Shown: piece after piece, positions 48,416-60,419 of the stretch
How the letters are laid out: each line of letters opens with the position of its first letter
Position numbering within the stretch: the first letter of the stretch is position 1
Assembly: GCA_030247885.1 (NCBI GenBank)
Contig: JAPDRO010000009.1
Span: 496,001 to 560,000, forward strand
Direction: 5' to 3'
Origin: Taxawa tesnikishii (nom. ined.)
Lineage: Eukaryota; Ascomycota; Dothideomycetes; Dothideales
DNA length: 64,000 bases
Made by a program: the position numbers and the translations under genes
Notes under the pieces: generated by a model
Seen by the model: only the letters and a program-made list of their open reading frames with translations
Told to the model about the DNA's origin: nothing
Databases searched by the model: none

Positions 48416-50991
48416 ATGTTCCCAAACTCTTTGTTCAAAACTCTGGTTCTCGTGTCCTTGGTTGTGTTCATCACTCCTAGTCGGGGATTTCCAAGTCCCG
48501 CCGAACAGTTACAAGCTTGTGGTGATGCGTTCTACTACCCATCAAAGGTATTGTGCCTTCCTTGACAGGCAATTTCATTCGCGAAGCTCATCACTCAGTA
48601 CACGTGCTATGACACCACGTTCTTGTGTCCTGTACTGGACGGACAACCAACGCTCCGATGCGGCCCCGACTGTTATTTGCCGTCCATGTACTCTTGCAGC
48701 AACAACCGCTTAGTGTATCCGCCTTACACCAATACAACAAATACGAGTGCTGCGCTGCCCTCGCCCAGTTCTGGAGCTTCATCGTCAGGTTGTTCAGACG
48801 CAGCGACAACGCTACACCTTACCGACCCACCCTACGAGAACTACTTCTATTCGGACTGCCACAGCAGTAACCAGGTAGTCGTTACCAGCCCACTTTCAGA
48901 TAGTAACTTGACTCTCATTGGGCCTCGTCTCTTGGTAGGTGTAGCTGCCTATATCTAGCATTAGCCTGACATTATACGAAGGTGGCATGGCCGGCTGGGA
49001 ACTCAGGGACAGTCTCTTTCTTTGCGCCTCAGAATGGAATCAACGGCTCTCTTGGCATACAATTACTGAATAACTCGGCAACTGGCCAACCACTCTCGGG
49101 AGTGTTTGAGACAGGCAATAATGCCTCATCTACCAAGATCCCGAGAGTAGGTGTTTCTGGAACGTTGCAACTCAACTCTTCCGCCATGATGACGGTAGCT
49201 ATTCTTGGAAGCATACGCACCATCCGAGATTTCACTGAAGGCCCAAGCATCCTGGTGCCGGAAATACAGGACGCCATCCGCTTTACCTCTGATATCGGCG
49301 GAGCCGTACTACTCGCCCGCACCTGGCTCGATAACGTGACGGAGACTCGCCTTGCATTTAGACCACTAGACGACGGTGCTGCGGTTCGTCTCAACAATCG
49401 GACAATCTCGTTCACAGCTGGCAGCTACTCGTTTTCGGCTTCTTTTGATTATCCCCAACTGACGCAGCTGAATCAAAGCTCCGTCCTCAACCCAAGTTCG
49501 CAATACCTAATCGCGCAGGAGCCAGACCAGACCACGTCGTTGTCATTTCTGTCATACACTAACAAACTCCTGGCTGGTGCATGGCGCTTCCTGACATACT
49601 TTGGCAGAGATAGTATGATCTCCCTATTGCTGCTACAACCAGTCCTTTCCGAGGGTGAGGGCGGTGCAGTTGAAGCAGTTATCGGGGCTGTATTGGAAAG
49701 AATTAACCAAACCGACGGAAGCGTTTGCCACGAAGAGACCATTGGTGACTACGCGACCTACCTCAACAAGCAAAACAATCTCTCCAGTACCGCACCGCTC
49801 TACGACTACAAGATGATCGACAGCGACTACTACCTTCCCATAGTCATGCAGAGATACTTTGTCGACACTGCCACTGGGCGTAGTCGCTCTTCTGGCTTCC
49901 TGGAAACGCAAGCTACCGTTGATCCAACCAATTCAGGCCTGTCGTACGCGGACTTAGTCCGGATCAATGCAGAGAAGATCATGAACACATCCGCCGCCTT
50001 TGCTGCACCCGGTGGGCAGATTGAAGCCAACTTGATCCACCTGAAACAAGACCAGATTGTGGGCGAGTGGCGGGATAGCACGTACGGTATCGGTGGTGGC
50101 AGGATTCCTTACGACGTCAACACCGCATTGGTGCCAGCTGCGCTCCGCTCCATTGCTGCCCTCTCGTCGGCTGGGTTCTTCCCTGAACGTCCGGACTGGA
50201 GTCAGCAAGCAGAGCAGTACGCGCAGATCTGGGAAGATGAGACCCTTGCCTTCTTTGAGGTGGTGGTGAAAGAAAGTGATGCCAGAAGACTTGTACAGGT
50301 ACGTACCAGATGTGGAGGTTCGTCAGGTGAGATAGCTGATCATAAACAGGACTACGCCTCTAGCTCACAATTCGGTTTCCCGTCCAATGCTGACAACATC
50401 ACCACTGATGTTACTTACCATGGACTTGCACTCGACGGCAACAACAACCAGTCCATCGTCAAAGTCATGAACACCGACGACTGTTTTCGTCTTTTCCTCC
50501 TGAACACTACCAATCAGGCACAGCTGACGTCTTTCGTGGCTCAGGCCGCGAACAACATCCTTCAGCCCTTCCCGGTAGGGCTAAGCACTTCGGTAGGCCT
50601 CGTAGTCGCAAACCCAGCCTACGGGGGCGATCCCGTCTACGCTGCGAACTTCACCAACAGTGCATATCATGGCACGGTTGTGTGGGGCTGGCAACTGGCG
50701 ATGATGGCCGCCGGACTGGAACGACAACTCGAGCGCTGCAACACAACCTTGCAACCTGACTTCTGTACTACGGATGCCGTTGCAGCCAACGTCCGCAGAG
50801 CATATAATCACCTGTGGGACCTGATTGAAGCCAACGAGAGCCATCTGAGCAGCGAAGTCTGGAGTTGGATTTATGAGGACGGTGATTTTGTTTTCGAGCC
50901 TTTGGGAGCGTTTTCGCCCACGGAGAGCGATATCAGACAGTTGTGGTCACTGACCTTCCTCGCTGTGAGGAGAAATGAGGGCTTGAGATAG
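48416..50991 (+). CDS. Secreted six-hairpin glycosidase-like protein with CBM52-like module
   Basis: Exons 48416-48547, 48599-48934, 48982-50298 and 50350-50991 give 2427 nt or 808 residues. The first 24 residues (MFPNSLFKTLVLVSLVVFIT..) form a signal peptide. A cysteine-rich module follows (ACGDAFYYPSKYTCYD .. LRCGPDCYLPSMYSCSNNRL), the pattern of carbohydrate-binding family 52. After a Ser-rich linker comes a large (alpha/alpha)-type domain with WRFLTYFGRDSMISLLLLQP, HEETIGDYATYL, IVGEWRDSTYGIGGGRIPYDVN and VWGWQLAMMAAGLERQLERC, resembling six-hairpin glycosidases and glycogen-debranching-like enzymes. Acid residues in GEWRDS and the WGWQ stretch are candidates for the active site. More than ten N-x-S/T sites fit secretion. 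The 51-nt intron 3 (50299-50349) has no stop and keeps the frame, so a retained form would also be translated. Substrate unknown. Confidence 0.82.
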
Positions 50992-51544
50992 TTGACTAGG
51001 AGGCCCTTGCCCCTGTTGTCATGCATCGGCGGAGAGAAGGCCAAGGTCCAGTGAGGCATGGTGGATCCTGTTCGTTACAGAGTTGTCTCGAAGCTGTTCC
51101 CATGCTTGGCTTCTGCTCTCATGATACGGCGGTGCTTGGCACGTTCGTTTCGTACGTACCTTTGTAACTCCCGTGCCGCACACTGGGGTCATGGCTGTTC
51201 GCCCCACACCGATCTCATTGACCCCACATGTCGGCACCACTACGCGCTCCGCGTCTTGTACAGCAGGGTACAAACCACTCGATACAACGCGCAGCAGATC
51301 ATAGCCCCACGAGCACAAGGTAGAGCGTGATTGCATGCTTCCCCACAACATGGGAGCGGACGTTGGAGAACAACCATATGCCGACCGACCCGGCGTCCCA
51401 CGTCGATGGGTTGGACCTATATAGGAGCTCAGCTGCGAGCTGGAGCGTCAAGGCTCCCTCTTACCTCTGATATCACTCCAATTGTACAAACACGCCTTTG
51501 CTTGACACCCTTTCCATACATTGCACCTGCAGAAGACTCTCACA
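50992..51544. other. Intergenic, promoter of homogentisate dioxygenase
   Basis: About 550 bp with no gene recognised. A TATATA-like element lies near 51418, about 125 bp upstream of the dioxygenase ATG, within a CT-rich leader. Confidence 0.5.
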
Positions 51545-53294
51545 ATGCCCGCACCTCTCAAGGAGCGCAAGCCCATCAAGGACATTACAAAGGTCTTCCA
51601 CTACACAGACCTGCAACGCAGGAAGCCAACTCGTGAGAACGACCCATACACATACCAGCATGGCTTTGGCAACCGGCATCAGTCTGAGGTGATTCCTGGC
51701 ACACTCCCAGTGGCCCAGAACAACCCACAGGAAGTCAGGTTTGGCCTGTACACTGAGGGCATCACATACTCCGCGTTCGCAGCGCCTAGGGCACACAACT
51801 ACAGCATCTACATGTACAGGGTGAGGCCCGCGGCAGCACACAGTAAGTTCTCCTTAGCTATGCCCAGCGGCAAGATCCACAATCTGACTCTTGAACAGGC
51901 GGATACAAGGAGATCAAGTCAAAGGCCCACATTCAGAATTGCTTCCTTTCCCTCAACCCCGCTGTCGACACCCTCCCAGAACAAGCAGAATGGGCGCCAT
52001 TCCCGCTCCCATCAGACGACGAAAAGGTGGACTTTATCGACGGTTTGCACACACTGGGCGGCTCGGGCGACCCCAACCTGCGTGAGGGCATTGCGCTCTA
52101 CGTCTACATGATCAACGCTTCTATGGAAAACCGCGCCTTCACCAACACGGACGGCGACTTCCTCATCTGCGCTCAGCAGGGCAACCTTGACATCCAGACG
52201 GAGATGGGTATGATCTTCCTTCAGCCCGGCGAGATCTGCGTGATCCAGCGTGGCGTTCGCTTCCGCATTGCGCTCGGCCCTGGTGTCAAGGCTGCCAGAG
52301 GATACATTACCGAGGTCTGGGGCAGCATGTGGGAGCTCCCTGATCTGGGCCCGCTCGGCGGTCATGGATTGGCCAACCCCGCGATTTCCTCTTCCCGGTT
52401 GCGCATATCGATGAGGAGCTGCACGGCCAGTGGGAAATTGTGAACAAGAACAACGGCAAATACGTTGCCATCGACCAGGACCACAGTCCTTTCGACCTGG
52501 TAGCTTGGCACGGCAACGTTGTCCCATACAAGGTAAGCCAGCGTGCGTTCCTGAAGAGTGACACCCCTCAGGACAAACTGACACACAACAATAGTACGAC
52601 CTCACCAAGTTCGCCTCCCAAAACGCCACCAGCATTGACCACACCGATCCATCCGTGAACACCGTCCTGACCGCCAGATCGCGCGACCCCAACACCCCGC
52701 TCGCCGACTTCCTCTGGTTCGGCCCTCGTTGGGACGTCGCCTCCAACAGCTTCCGTCTGCCTTACTTCCACCGCAACAGCGCGTCCGAGTTCCTGGCGTG
52801 CTTGTACGGTGAGGGTCTAGGCCGCAGCGACGACTTCCAGCCCGGTGGTGGCAGCTTCGAGGGCGGTCACACACCGCACGGTGGGTTCTCGGAGGGATAC
52901 GTGGATGAGATGAGGATCCAGATGAACGAGCCGAGGAAAATTCTCGAGAGTGAGTCGCCCCCGTCCCTTTACCCCCTCATGACGTGCGCGATGTAAGTGG
53001 GAGCTAACGCAAAGAACAACAGACCAGATGACCATTATGGTGGAAACCTCGCGCACCTTCCTCTGGACCGAGTACGCGCGCAAGGACTGCGGCACCATCA
53101 GCACCCAAGGCACCGACCCCAAGGTGTGGGACATTCTGCCTGACCACTTCTCAAACAACCCTGAGGCGCAGGCGCTCCTGAAGCGCGTGAAGGAGGACAA
53201 GAAGATCCAAGAGGAGAGGTCGAAGGTGTACTACGATGACGACGCGCTCAAGGCACTTGTTGGTGGCGCCTCAAACGGTACGAACGGTGCTTAG
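51545..53294 (+). CDS. hmgA: Homogentisate 1,2-dioxygenase
   Basis: Iron-dependent ring-cleaving enzyme of phenylalanine and tyrosine breakdown, turning homogentisate into maleylacetoacetate. Exons 51545-51842, 51899-52532, 52595-52949 and 53023-53294; with one restored base 1560 nt, or 519 residues. Family blocks are YQHGFGNRHQSEVIPGTLP, TEGITYSAFAAPR, SWLY-like YSIYMYRVRP, NTDGDFLICAQQGNLDIQTE, GEICVIQRGVRFRI, GLANPRDFLFPVA, the PRWDVASNSFRLPYFHRN block with iron-site His, and GGHTPHGGFSEGY with the further His ligands. The frame breaks at a C4 run (52377-52380), which turns NPRDFLFP into an early stop; five C restores it. An unusual C-terminal extension of about 60 residues is Lys/Glu-rich. 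It is not clustered here with the other genes of the pathway. Confidence 0.96.
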
Positions 53295-53882
53295 GGGCTG
53301 CGTGCCATTCTCCCATGTAGGGAGAGATTGGATGTCGTTTGGAACGTGTTGTTCTGGAATATAGTTTGATACCTGCTGCGTTGTAGCGAAGTGGTCACTT
53401 CAACCATAGTCAACTGAGCTTTATGACGTTGCTGTGGAACAGATACATGCCTCGATTCGTCGCAGTAGTTTACAGGGCGAGTACTTGACCTAACCTCGTG
53501 TGGTTAAGTCGCTTGGTTGTTACATCTCGACTCCCTACGTCAGAGCATGGTTCTGATGCCGAGAGCCCCTCTGTGGGGCTTTTCGTGGAGAGAGAGCATG
53601 ACATCCATGCATCCCGTAAACATGTATGATTATATACCCGTGTGCCGCTCCTTTGCCTGTAGTATCATACTGGATTCTTTACGCTAAGTATTGTCCTCAG
53701 TAGAGTCTTCCTCCACCTCTTTCATAAGACCCTTCAAGATTCCGCCCTCATCTCCATTGTCCCGCTTCGTCAGACCCCGCATACCACCCTCTAGCCTTTC
53801 GTACAGGCAAGTATACTCGACCCAATGCCGCTCCCCTGGGGAGGGCATCAGAAGAGCTAACAATCCCTTCTCTAGGCGCATC

Positions 53883-54741
53883 ATGACATCTCCCAAGCCA
53901 ATCTGGCCCAACGGCGCCACGGCGGCCATCAGCGTGACCATGGACAACATGGGCGAAGCGGCCGACATTCACCGGGGCATATGGCCCAAAGACGAGCCGG
54001 TCGGCAACCACCACTCCGTCCGAGAGCGCCTGCCCAAGATGCTCGACCTCCTCGACCAGAAGCAACTGAAAGCGACCTACTTTGTCGAATCCTGGAACTG
54101 CGACGTCTACCCGGACACGATCAAACACGTGCAGTCGCGCGGCCACGAGATCGGCTGGCACGCCTTCCAGCACGAGGTCTGGAGCCAACTGAGCCCGGAG
54201 CAGGAGCGCGAGAGCTTCGAGAAGAGTTTCAGGAACGCGGACAAGGTGGGCGTGCGGTACAAGGGCTTCCGGCCGCCGGGGGGATGATCAACAAGGACAC
54301 GTTGAAGTGGATGAAGGAGCGCGGCATGCGATATCTCTCCCCGGCGGCGGAGCGCGAGGCCCTGGTGCAGGATGTGGCCATCGTGCCGTTCAGGTGGCAG
54401 GATATCGATGCCTACTACTACATGTCCTCTACCGCGCCCTTGCGGAAGGGGAGGGGGACGGTGAAGATCCGCTCGATGAGTCGGTCGTGAGGCAGCGCTT
54501 GTTCGACACGATTGACAGGCTGGCCGAGGAGGGCGGCTACATTTCGCTCTTGTTCCACCCTTTCTTGACCACGGGTGAGGAGAGGATGAAGGTCATGAGT
54601 GATGTCTTGGATCATGTCAAAAGCAAGAAGGACAAGGTGTGGTGCGCCCCTTGCAACGACGTTAGTGACTGGATCCACGAGCATCCAGAGTCCTTCGGCA
54701 GCGATCCTGGTTGGGACAATGCGGAGTGGAAAAAGAAGTAG
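53883..54741 (+). CDS. Polysaccharide deacetylase (NodB fold, PgdA/PuuE-like)
   Basis: Single exon; with two restored bases 861 nt, or 286 residues. Removes acetyl or related acyl groups from sugar polymers or small amides. The catalytic-base region is AAISVTMDNMGEA with Asp; the metal-binding His pair is in GHEIGWHAFQHE (HxxxH), and RYKGFRPPGGM provides the Arg/Pro motif 3. The SLLFHPFLTTG segment supplies the late His. The domain lacks a signal peptide, a chitin-binding module or a GPI site, which fits the intracellular PgdA/PuuE-like branch better than wall chitin deacetylases; this is an inference. Breaks fall at a G6 run (54278-54283) and at one further missing base near 54425-54440. The start ATG at 53883 opens MTSPKPIWPNGATAAI. 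Confidence 0.85.
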
Positions 54742-55108
54742 TGGCATACAGATGGAATGAATAGGGGAACTGCTTGTTCCCCCAAAACACTCCACATGAA
54801 GTGAATTGACAGCTTTCACGAAGGCTCGTTCTGCTCATCACATAGCCGTGACTCGCGTCAAGTTAATCTTGACCATGTATATGTGCACTCCGCAATCCCC
54901 CAAAGCGGCCCCACCATTGGTGGATGTGGGCTCCTTTCTTTTATATATCACAGGGTTGCGCTCGCATAACCTTTCCGCAACCCCAATTCCGTTTCTCTCT
55001 TTGGGTATATTCAACCATGTTGTCACAGGAAACCGGGTTTCTTTTACACACATTAGCATGGCGTCTCAACTCCAAAATCTTTTCTCCGGACCGAATATGA
55101 GCCATACC

Positions 55109-58100
55109 TTACTCTGGTGACTCCTCCAACACGTTGCTCATGATGTGCAGAATCTTGGAGAAGGTCCTCTGCTTCCACGGCCCCATACCATCCATAAGAC
55201 GTGCGAAGTCAAGAAGCACCCTACGTGCTGACTCGTACCCGCCGACGGCGATGGATCCACCAATTGAGACGACTCCGCCAAACTTGATGAAGTTGATTGC
55301 GGCATCGTCGTGCATATGCTCGAACATCATGAGCGGATCACCCGTGTTATCCGTCAATCCGCAATCCCCGACGAGTGTCCAGTCGACCTCATCCAGGATC
55401 TCGAAGGTCTGTCCTGTCTGCCCAGGTGCGCTGGAAGGGGCTTGATAAAGGTATAGACCCAGCACGAGCGCGGAGGTGAAGAGCGCGGTCATGGAGTTTA
55501 GCATGATAGTGTCGGACACTTTGCGGTTGCTGAGGATCTTGAAGCATTGGGCGGCGTGGATGCAGGCCCGCCGAGCTGCGGGAGTCTGCGCCCATTCTGC
55601 GATGTCCGAGAGCGCCTTGACCGCTGGCGTTGCGCCTGCCCGACCAGCTGCCAGCTCGAAGATCTGTATGTTTGATGAGAGCGTCATACAGAGGTTGTGC
55701 CACAGCACCAGACAGTTCAAGTCACTGTTGTGCGGTGCTGCAGTACAGGCCTGACTCAACGACACAACAAGTGGAACGAGGGAATGGCCGCGCAGATCGT
55801 GCGAGAAAGTCTGCCAAGGGATGTGGTGGTCACGCCTATTCCAGTTGTCGCCGGGCAGAAAGTGCCGGTGTTGAGCATCGCAGATGCAATGCTTGATGGT
55901 GGAAAGCAAGCTGTGTAAGCTGTAAGCGTTCAGTGGCTTCTGCAAGTGGAAAATCGGATCCAGCGAGCCGCGAAGATGGAATGTCCGTGGCCTGATGACT
56001 GGCATGGCGATGTCTCTACCAGACTGGAGCAGTTGCGACCACCGTTCGGCGGAGGGTGCCTTGAAGAGGATGTCGTCGCACGGGAGGCATAGCTGAATGC
56101 CCTCGGACCGAGCCACTGGACTCACGTTGGAGTAGTTGCCAAACCACCAATCCGTGGTAATGAGACAAGCTGCAAGCCTGCGATTGTGCATCAGCCATCG
56201 AACTTAACGGATCGTTAATTGAAGATTTCATGTACGTCTGCAGCCTACCTTTTGGTGCTTTCGATGCGAGCCCAAGCTTGCCACCGCTGTGTCAAGTTCA
56301 TGGTAACAGGCAGTAGCCCATCGATGTTGACTTCGTTAACCGCCAAAAGTCCTTGCCTCCGAGCGTTCTGCGATGCTTCAGCATACTGAAAGATCATGAC
56401 AGATAGCGACCTGCCAGGACATACCGATATCAAAGTGGCATACAGCATTTGGCTCTGCGCCATCAGATCTTTGTCCTGATTTCAATCAGCTTCAGCTCGT
56501 TCGCATTGACCGACGATCATACCGCCGAGAGTGCAGCAAGCTGCAGTGTCAGTACAGCCGATGCGTACGTAGCCAATCGTTTTGCAGGGGACGGAACCGT
56601 TGTCGCATCTGAAGCTAGCTCCAGGTGAGCTTTTGAAGGATTGTCTGTTGGTTCACATGCATCAGCGCTTCAGTTCTGTCCGAATTCGGAATCGGGAAGC
56701 GGCTGTCACTCTGAAAGAACTATGTTGAGCTGCCCTCCAACACATTTGCTCTACGGGAACAAGCATGCCGCAACCGCCGAACATTTGGCTCCTTCTTCGA
56801 TGGCGATGCCTTACCGTAAATGCGTGCTTGATAAAATCTCTCCCGCTACTGGTTCCTAAAGCGCTAAGACCAAGTAGACACATAGTGTACAACAAGAACA
56901 ATGGTGTAGAAGCCGGCTCAAAAGTCGGAGCGTGAATGAAATGAGCCATGGGTTGGAACTGGCGAAAATGCATGTCCAGACAGATATCCAGAACCTCGGG
57001 CGGTGGAAATGCTGCTTTCGGATTGGACGGCGCCCCTGCAGTGCCAGGACTGGTAACTGGCGGTGATTGCGGGTTGAACTCTGTCTTTAGTCGTTGGTAC
57101 AGCTCTCGATCAATACCCCAACGACTTCCAGTCATATTGGATTGAGTCCGTATGTTCGAAGAACGGGAGCCATCGGAAAACAAGTTGGGACCCGACATTC
57201 CCGCCACGTCATACCAGAGCGAAGGCATTAGCAGATGCAACTTGCTGGAGCTTGCCAGCCAGCAGTTTTCCACTCGCAAGAAGCGTTCCTGAGGGATCTG
57301 TTCTGCGGAAGCCGACTCGGTTGCGTGTTGTGAGACAGACTCATCTTGTAATTGGTTGAGCGAGTAATCGTCGCTCATTTGTCCGTAGCTTGCATGATTC
57401 ATATCAGTCATCGACAATGGAGCGTAACCCATGTCACTGTCAGCGTGCGATAACCAGAATTGCAACATATCCGAGGAGTTCGTATGAGAATCATCCAAAA
57501 CATGAGGCGATGCGAACGGGTGAGGCAAAAGATCATGATGAAGTGACTGAGGCGCAGCAGCCTCGCTAGCCATTGCATCTTGGCGTACCGGAACCATTCC
57601 AGTCGTGCCGGCTCTGTGCCTCAACCCGTTCCCAGGAGAGTCCATTGTCGACATGAATGACCCCTGGGTCTGCAAAGGTGGGACGTTGGCTTGATTTACG
57701 TTGGAGGAATACATGTCAGTCGGTGTGTATCCGACAGGCATGTCCGGCATAGCTATGTGCCCGATGGCCGATGAATGGGTCGTATCCAGAGATGGATCCA
57801 GGAAGAGCTGCTGCGTTGGATCTCCTTCCATTTCCCGCTGCTGTGGAGCTTGGAACTTCGCATCTTCAGCAGCAGATGCCGTCGTGCCACCTGAAGGTGA
57901 TCTCTGTGTCGCTTCGGATGTTTCTCCAAGGCTCCCGTTGTTGTTGGTGTTGTTGTTGGTGTTCTCGGTCACCTGCTGTGTGTGAAGCTTCGCGTGCCGG
58001 AAAAGGACATCGCTGAGCACGGTGACATCAGCAAACCCGGTATGCAGACATCAGACGTGTGATATGGCAAGCACGAAAGAAATCTGTGGCGAGGCGATAC

Positions 58101-58298
58101 ACGCGCTAGCTTACCTTCTCGAGAAGCGCTTGTTGCAGGTCGTACACTCATAAGGTCGTTCTTTCGTATCTGGTATGTGTGAGTAGAGCGCCGTGCTTCT
58201 GAGACGTCCTGCATGAGCCTACGCGATCTCTGATGCCGCTTGAAGTGCTCGGTTTTGGCGAACTTCCTGTCACAGATTGTACATCGCCGCAGAACCAT
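55109..58298 (-). CDS. C2H2 zinc-finger plus fungal-specific-domain transcription factor
   Basis: Six exons: 58298-58223, 58169-58115, 58012-56815, 56644-56523, 56475-56249, 56177-55109; with one restored base 2748 nt, or 915 residues. Two adjoining C2H2 fingers open the protein: CTICDRKFAKTEHFKRHQRSH, linker TKERPYE, then CTTCNKRFSRSDVLFRHAKLH, split over three exons. A 300-residue Ser/Asn/Gln-rich disordered region follows. The fungal_trans-type helical domain starts near PPEVLDICLDMHFRQFQPM and contains HAPTFEPASTPLFLLYTMC and LGLSALGTSSG, then LQLAALSA, LITTDWWFGN and the C-terminal FIKFGGVVSIGGSIAVGG. Relatives regulate carbon or stress genes; the targets here are unknown. The break is a four-base run at 56631-56634 (AAAA in the gene), where one more A restores the exon 3-exon 4 phase. 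Its 3' side faces the polysaccharide deacetylase. Confidence 0.88.
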
Positions 58299-58682
58299 TA
58301 CTACTCCATGTCATTCCCAGAATCAGCGGACGGGGACTCGGACGGCCTGGACGGCAAGACAAGCGGCGCAGTTTTCAGGGCTAGGTTTCGTAGCGCTCTC
58401 ACGATATGTATGAGAATCGGCAAGTTCGGCTTGTGTGGTCAAGTGCGCGTGTCGGATGTATGAGTGTGCTATTTACTGCGGGGATGATGTCCATGCCAAG
58501 TGAGCTAACGCATAGCCCAGCCCGGCCGACCTAACTAGCTGATTAATCACTACGATTGGTTTGCCGGACTAAACGGTACCGTCTTTAATCTAAGTAACAG
58601 CAGCTAGCAAGGCTGATACACGGCAGCGTTGATAAACGTGCAATCCATTCCGGGATATCTCGCTGCTTGATGTGGAAGGGCG

Positions 58683-58764
58683 TTGTTGTTGTTGTTGTTG
58701 TTGTTGTTGTTGATGTTGCTGTTGTTGCTGTTGTTGCTGTTGTTGCTGTTGTTGCTGTTGTTGC

Positions 58765-58807
<43 letters not shown>

Positions 58808-58808
58808 G
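58683..58808. repeat. Interrupted (TTG)n/(CTG)-type trinucleotide repeat
   Basis: About 125 bp made of TTG units with several GCT and one GAT interruption. Read in each frame it gives homopolymers of one residue type (Gln, Asn, Thr, Leu, Val or Cys-free mixtures), so the long open frames across it on both strands are an artefact of the repeat. The flanking 58299-58682 and 58809-59211 hold no recognisable gene. Confidence 0.9.
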
Positions 58809-59211
58809 GTTCTCGCCCCATTCTGTGCATGGAGTCTTGGGTGGTTTCGGTCCAATCGGCAGGAAATTGAGTTCATGATGCATGAGATATTCACTCTAAG
58901 CTCTTACTACATCAAAGTAGGAGATCCACCATATCCAAGCGCGGAGGCAACTCCTTCTGCCCAGTTAAAGCCGACTGAGCTGCTCTCCGCCAGCTTCTCA
59001 AGCAACGAACCGGAGCCTTAGAGTACCTGCTCAACACTCAATTTGGTCCGGTAGAGCCGTAAAGAGGTGGAGGGTTGCCCATCTTTAATGGGGGTCGTCA
59101 GCCCAAATCGATGTGCTGCCCCCATCAAATTGACCATTGTGATCCGGATTAAGATGAGACCCCACCTTGCGTCCAGAGACTGTCGTTTCGCGTCATGTTC
59201 ACGCTTCCACC

Positions 59212-60283
59212 TCAAGGCGCGTTCTTGTTCGCTCTACGCAATACAGCAGTCACTAGCCACCTCTTCCTCTCAGTGACATTCTCCGTACCGCCGTCTTTTT
59301 CTTTGACCCATTCCCTCCTCATGCCTTCCGCGTCCTCTTCATAGATCTCCTCAATCTCGAGACCCTCCTCTACGGCCACATCGAAGAAGCCCGCCAACTT
59401 GGCTCTGCCGGTATGAAACCCAGCAATTGCATAAACTCTGGCCTGGAGATCTGAAGACAAAAAGTGTAGCATCGACCTCGCGAGATTCGAGTGCTGATGC
59501 GGCATCCAGAAACAATCTGCTGCAATCACTCGCGTGAAACTCTTCGGCCGGGCAGAAGCAAGATCGTCATTCAGCACGCCCCACTCATGACCTTCAACAG
59601 CAACATGCGCAGACGATGTCGGCGGAATGTTCCTGTTGACGTTCCGCCGGATATTGCTGATCACAACAGGGGCTGGGTAGTCCGATATCACAACCTCTTT
59701 CGCACTTGCCAGCGCGCTCACGATACCAGAAAGTCCCACACCTACCGACATCGTATCAGCCCAGCTCTTCGAAACCATGCTTCAGCCACTCCGCACCTGC
59801 GCCAAGCTCAAGCACGCTGTGCCCTTTTACGCTCCACCGCTGCCGCTCTTCATCGCTCGTTAACCGTTCTCCGCTAATCCGCTCGGCCATAAGTACGCCC
59901 GCATTCCAAAGGTAATGGCTGAACAACCTCCGCTCATCCTCACCGGACGGATCCGCAGTCAAAAGTTCGATGTTACCGAACTGACGGCTCTTGTAGATGA
60001 TCAGATCGCCCGGGTTTCCATGCTGGTTGCGGAGGTCGTCTGTGAAGAGGAATCCCGGCGCCGACGCGAAGATGTCTTCAGGTGACTCTTCGGTGCTTAG
60101 AGGAATGGTCTGGATGAGGTCGGTTAAGGTCTGCATTGGCTGCGCAGAAGTGCTGCTGATTGCCGACAACCTGGATGTTGCAAGATTTCGACGGCAGGCC
60201 CTGTGTTTGGGCTCGCAACAAAGAGGCTTTTCGGGATCGGCAGCAAATCTCAGACCCTGCATCCATCCCATGCAAGATGACAT
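59212..60283 (-). CDS. EFM7/NNT1-like protein methyltransferase
   Basis: SAM-dependent methyltransferase of the nicotinamide N-methyltransferase-like family; yeast Efm7 methylates the N-terminus and a lysine of elongation factor 1A. Exons 60283-59797 and 59741-59212 give 1017 nt or 338 residues. The junction falls inside motif I, so the intron must be removed to read VLELGAGVGLSGI. Post-I VVISDYPAP follows, then NIRRNVN, and the Trp-containing VEGHEWGVLNDDL and ADCFWMPHQHSNL blocks that match the family. The N-terminal part contains LFSHYLWNAGVLMAE, a typical lead-in to motif I. A later ATG at 60136 (MQTLTDLIQ) is an alternative start that removes a 49-residue basic segment without family resemblance. 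It shares a very short divergent promoter with the next gene. Confidence 0.85.
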
Positions 60284-60419
60284 GGTGCGGGGTGCTGGAT
60301 CCTGGCCTCCTCTGAGCGGCTACTCATGCTGCAGCATGTATATGTGTGTGTGCGTATATACATATATCAAAGAGGTTCCTCGGTTTGTACTTCCCCTGTC
60401 TATCAACCATCCCTACATC
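60284..60419. promoter_or_regulatory. Compact divergent promoter, EFM7-like and GST genes
   Basis: Only 136 bp separate the two divergent start codons. A TG/TA alternating and TATA-rich stretch occupies about 60337-60368. If the EFM7-like protein starts at the inner ATG, the shared region grows to about 283 bp. Confidence 0.6.

Noticed and set aside
58585-59021. Open frames of about 80-110 codons across the TTG repeat on both strands
   Set aside because: They translate to runs of a single residue type and arise only because the repeat has no stop codons; no flanking domain supports them.
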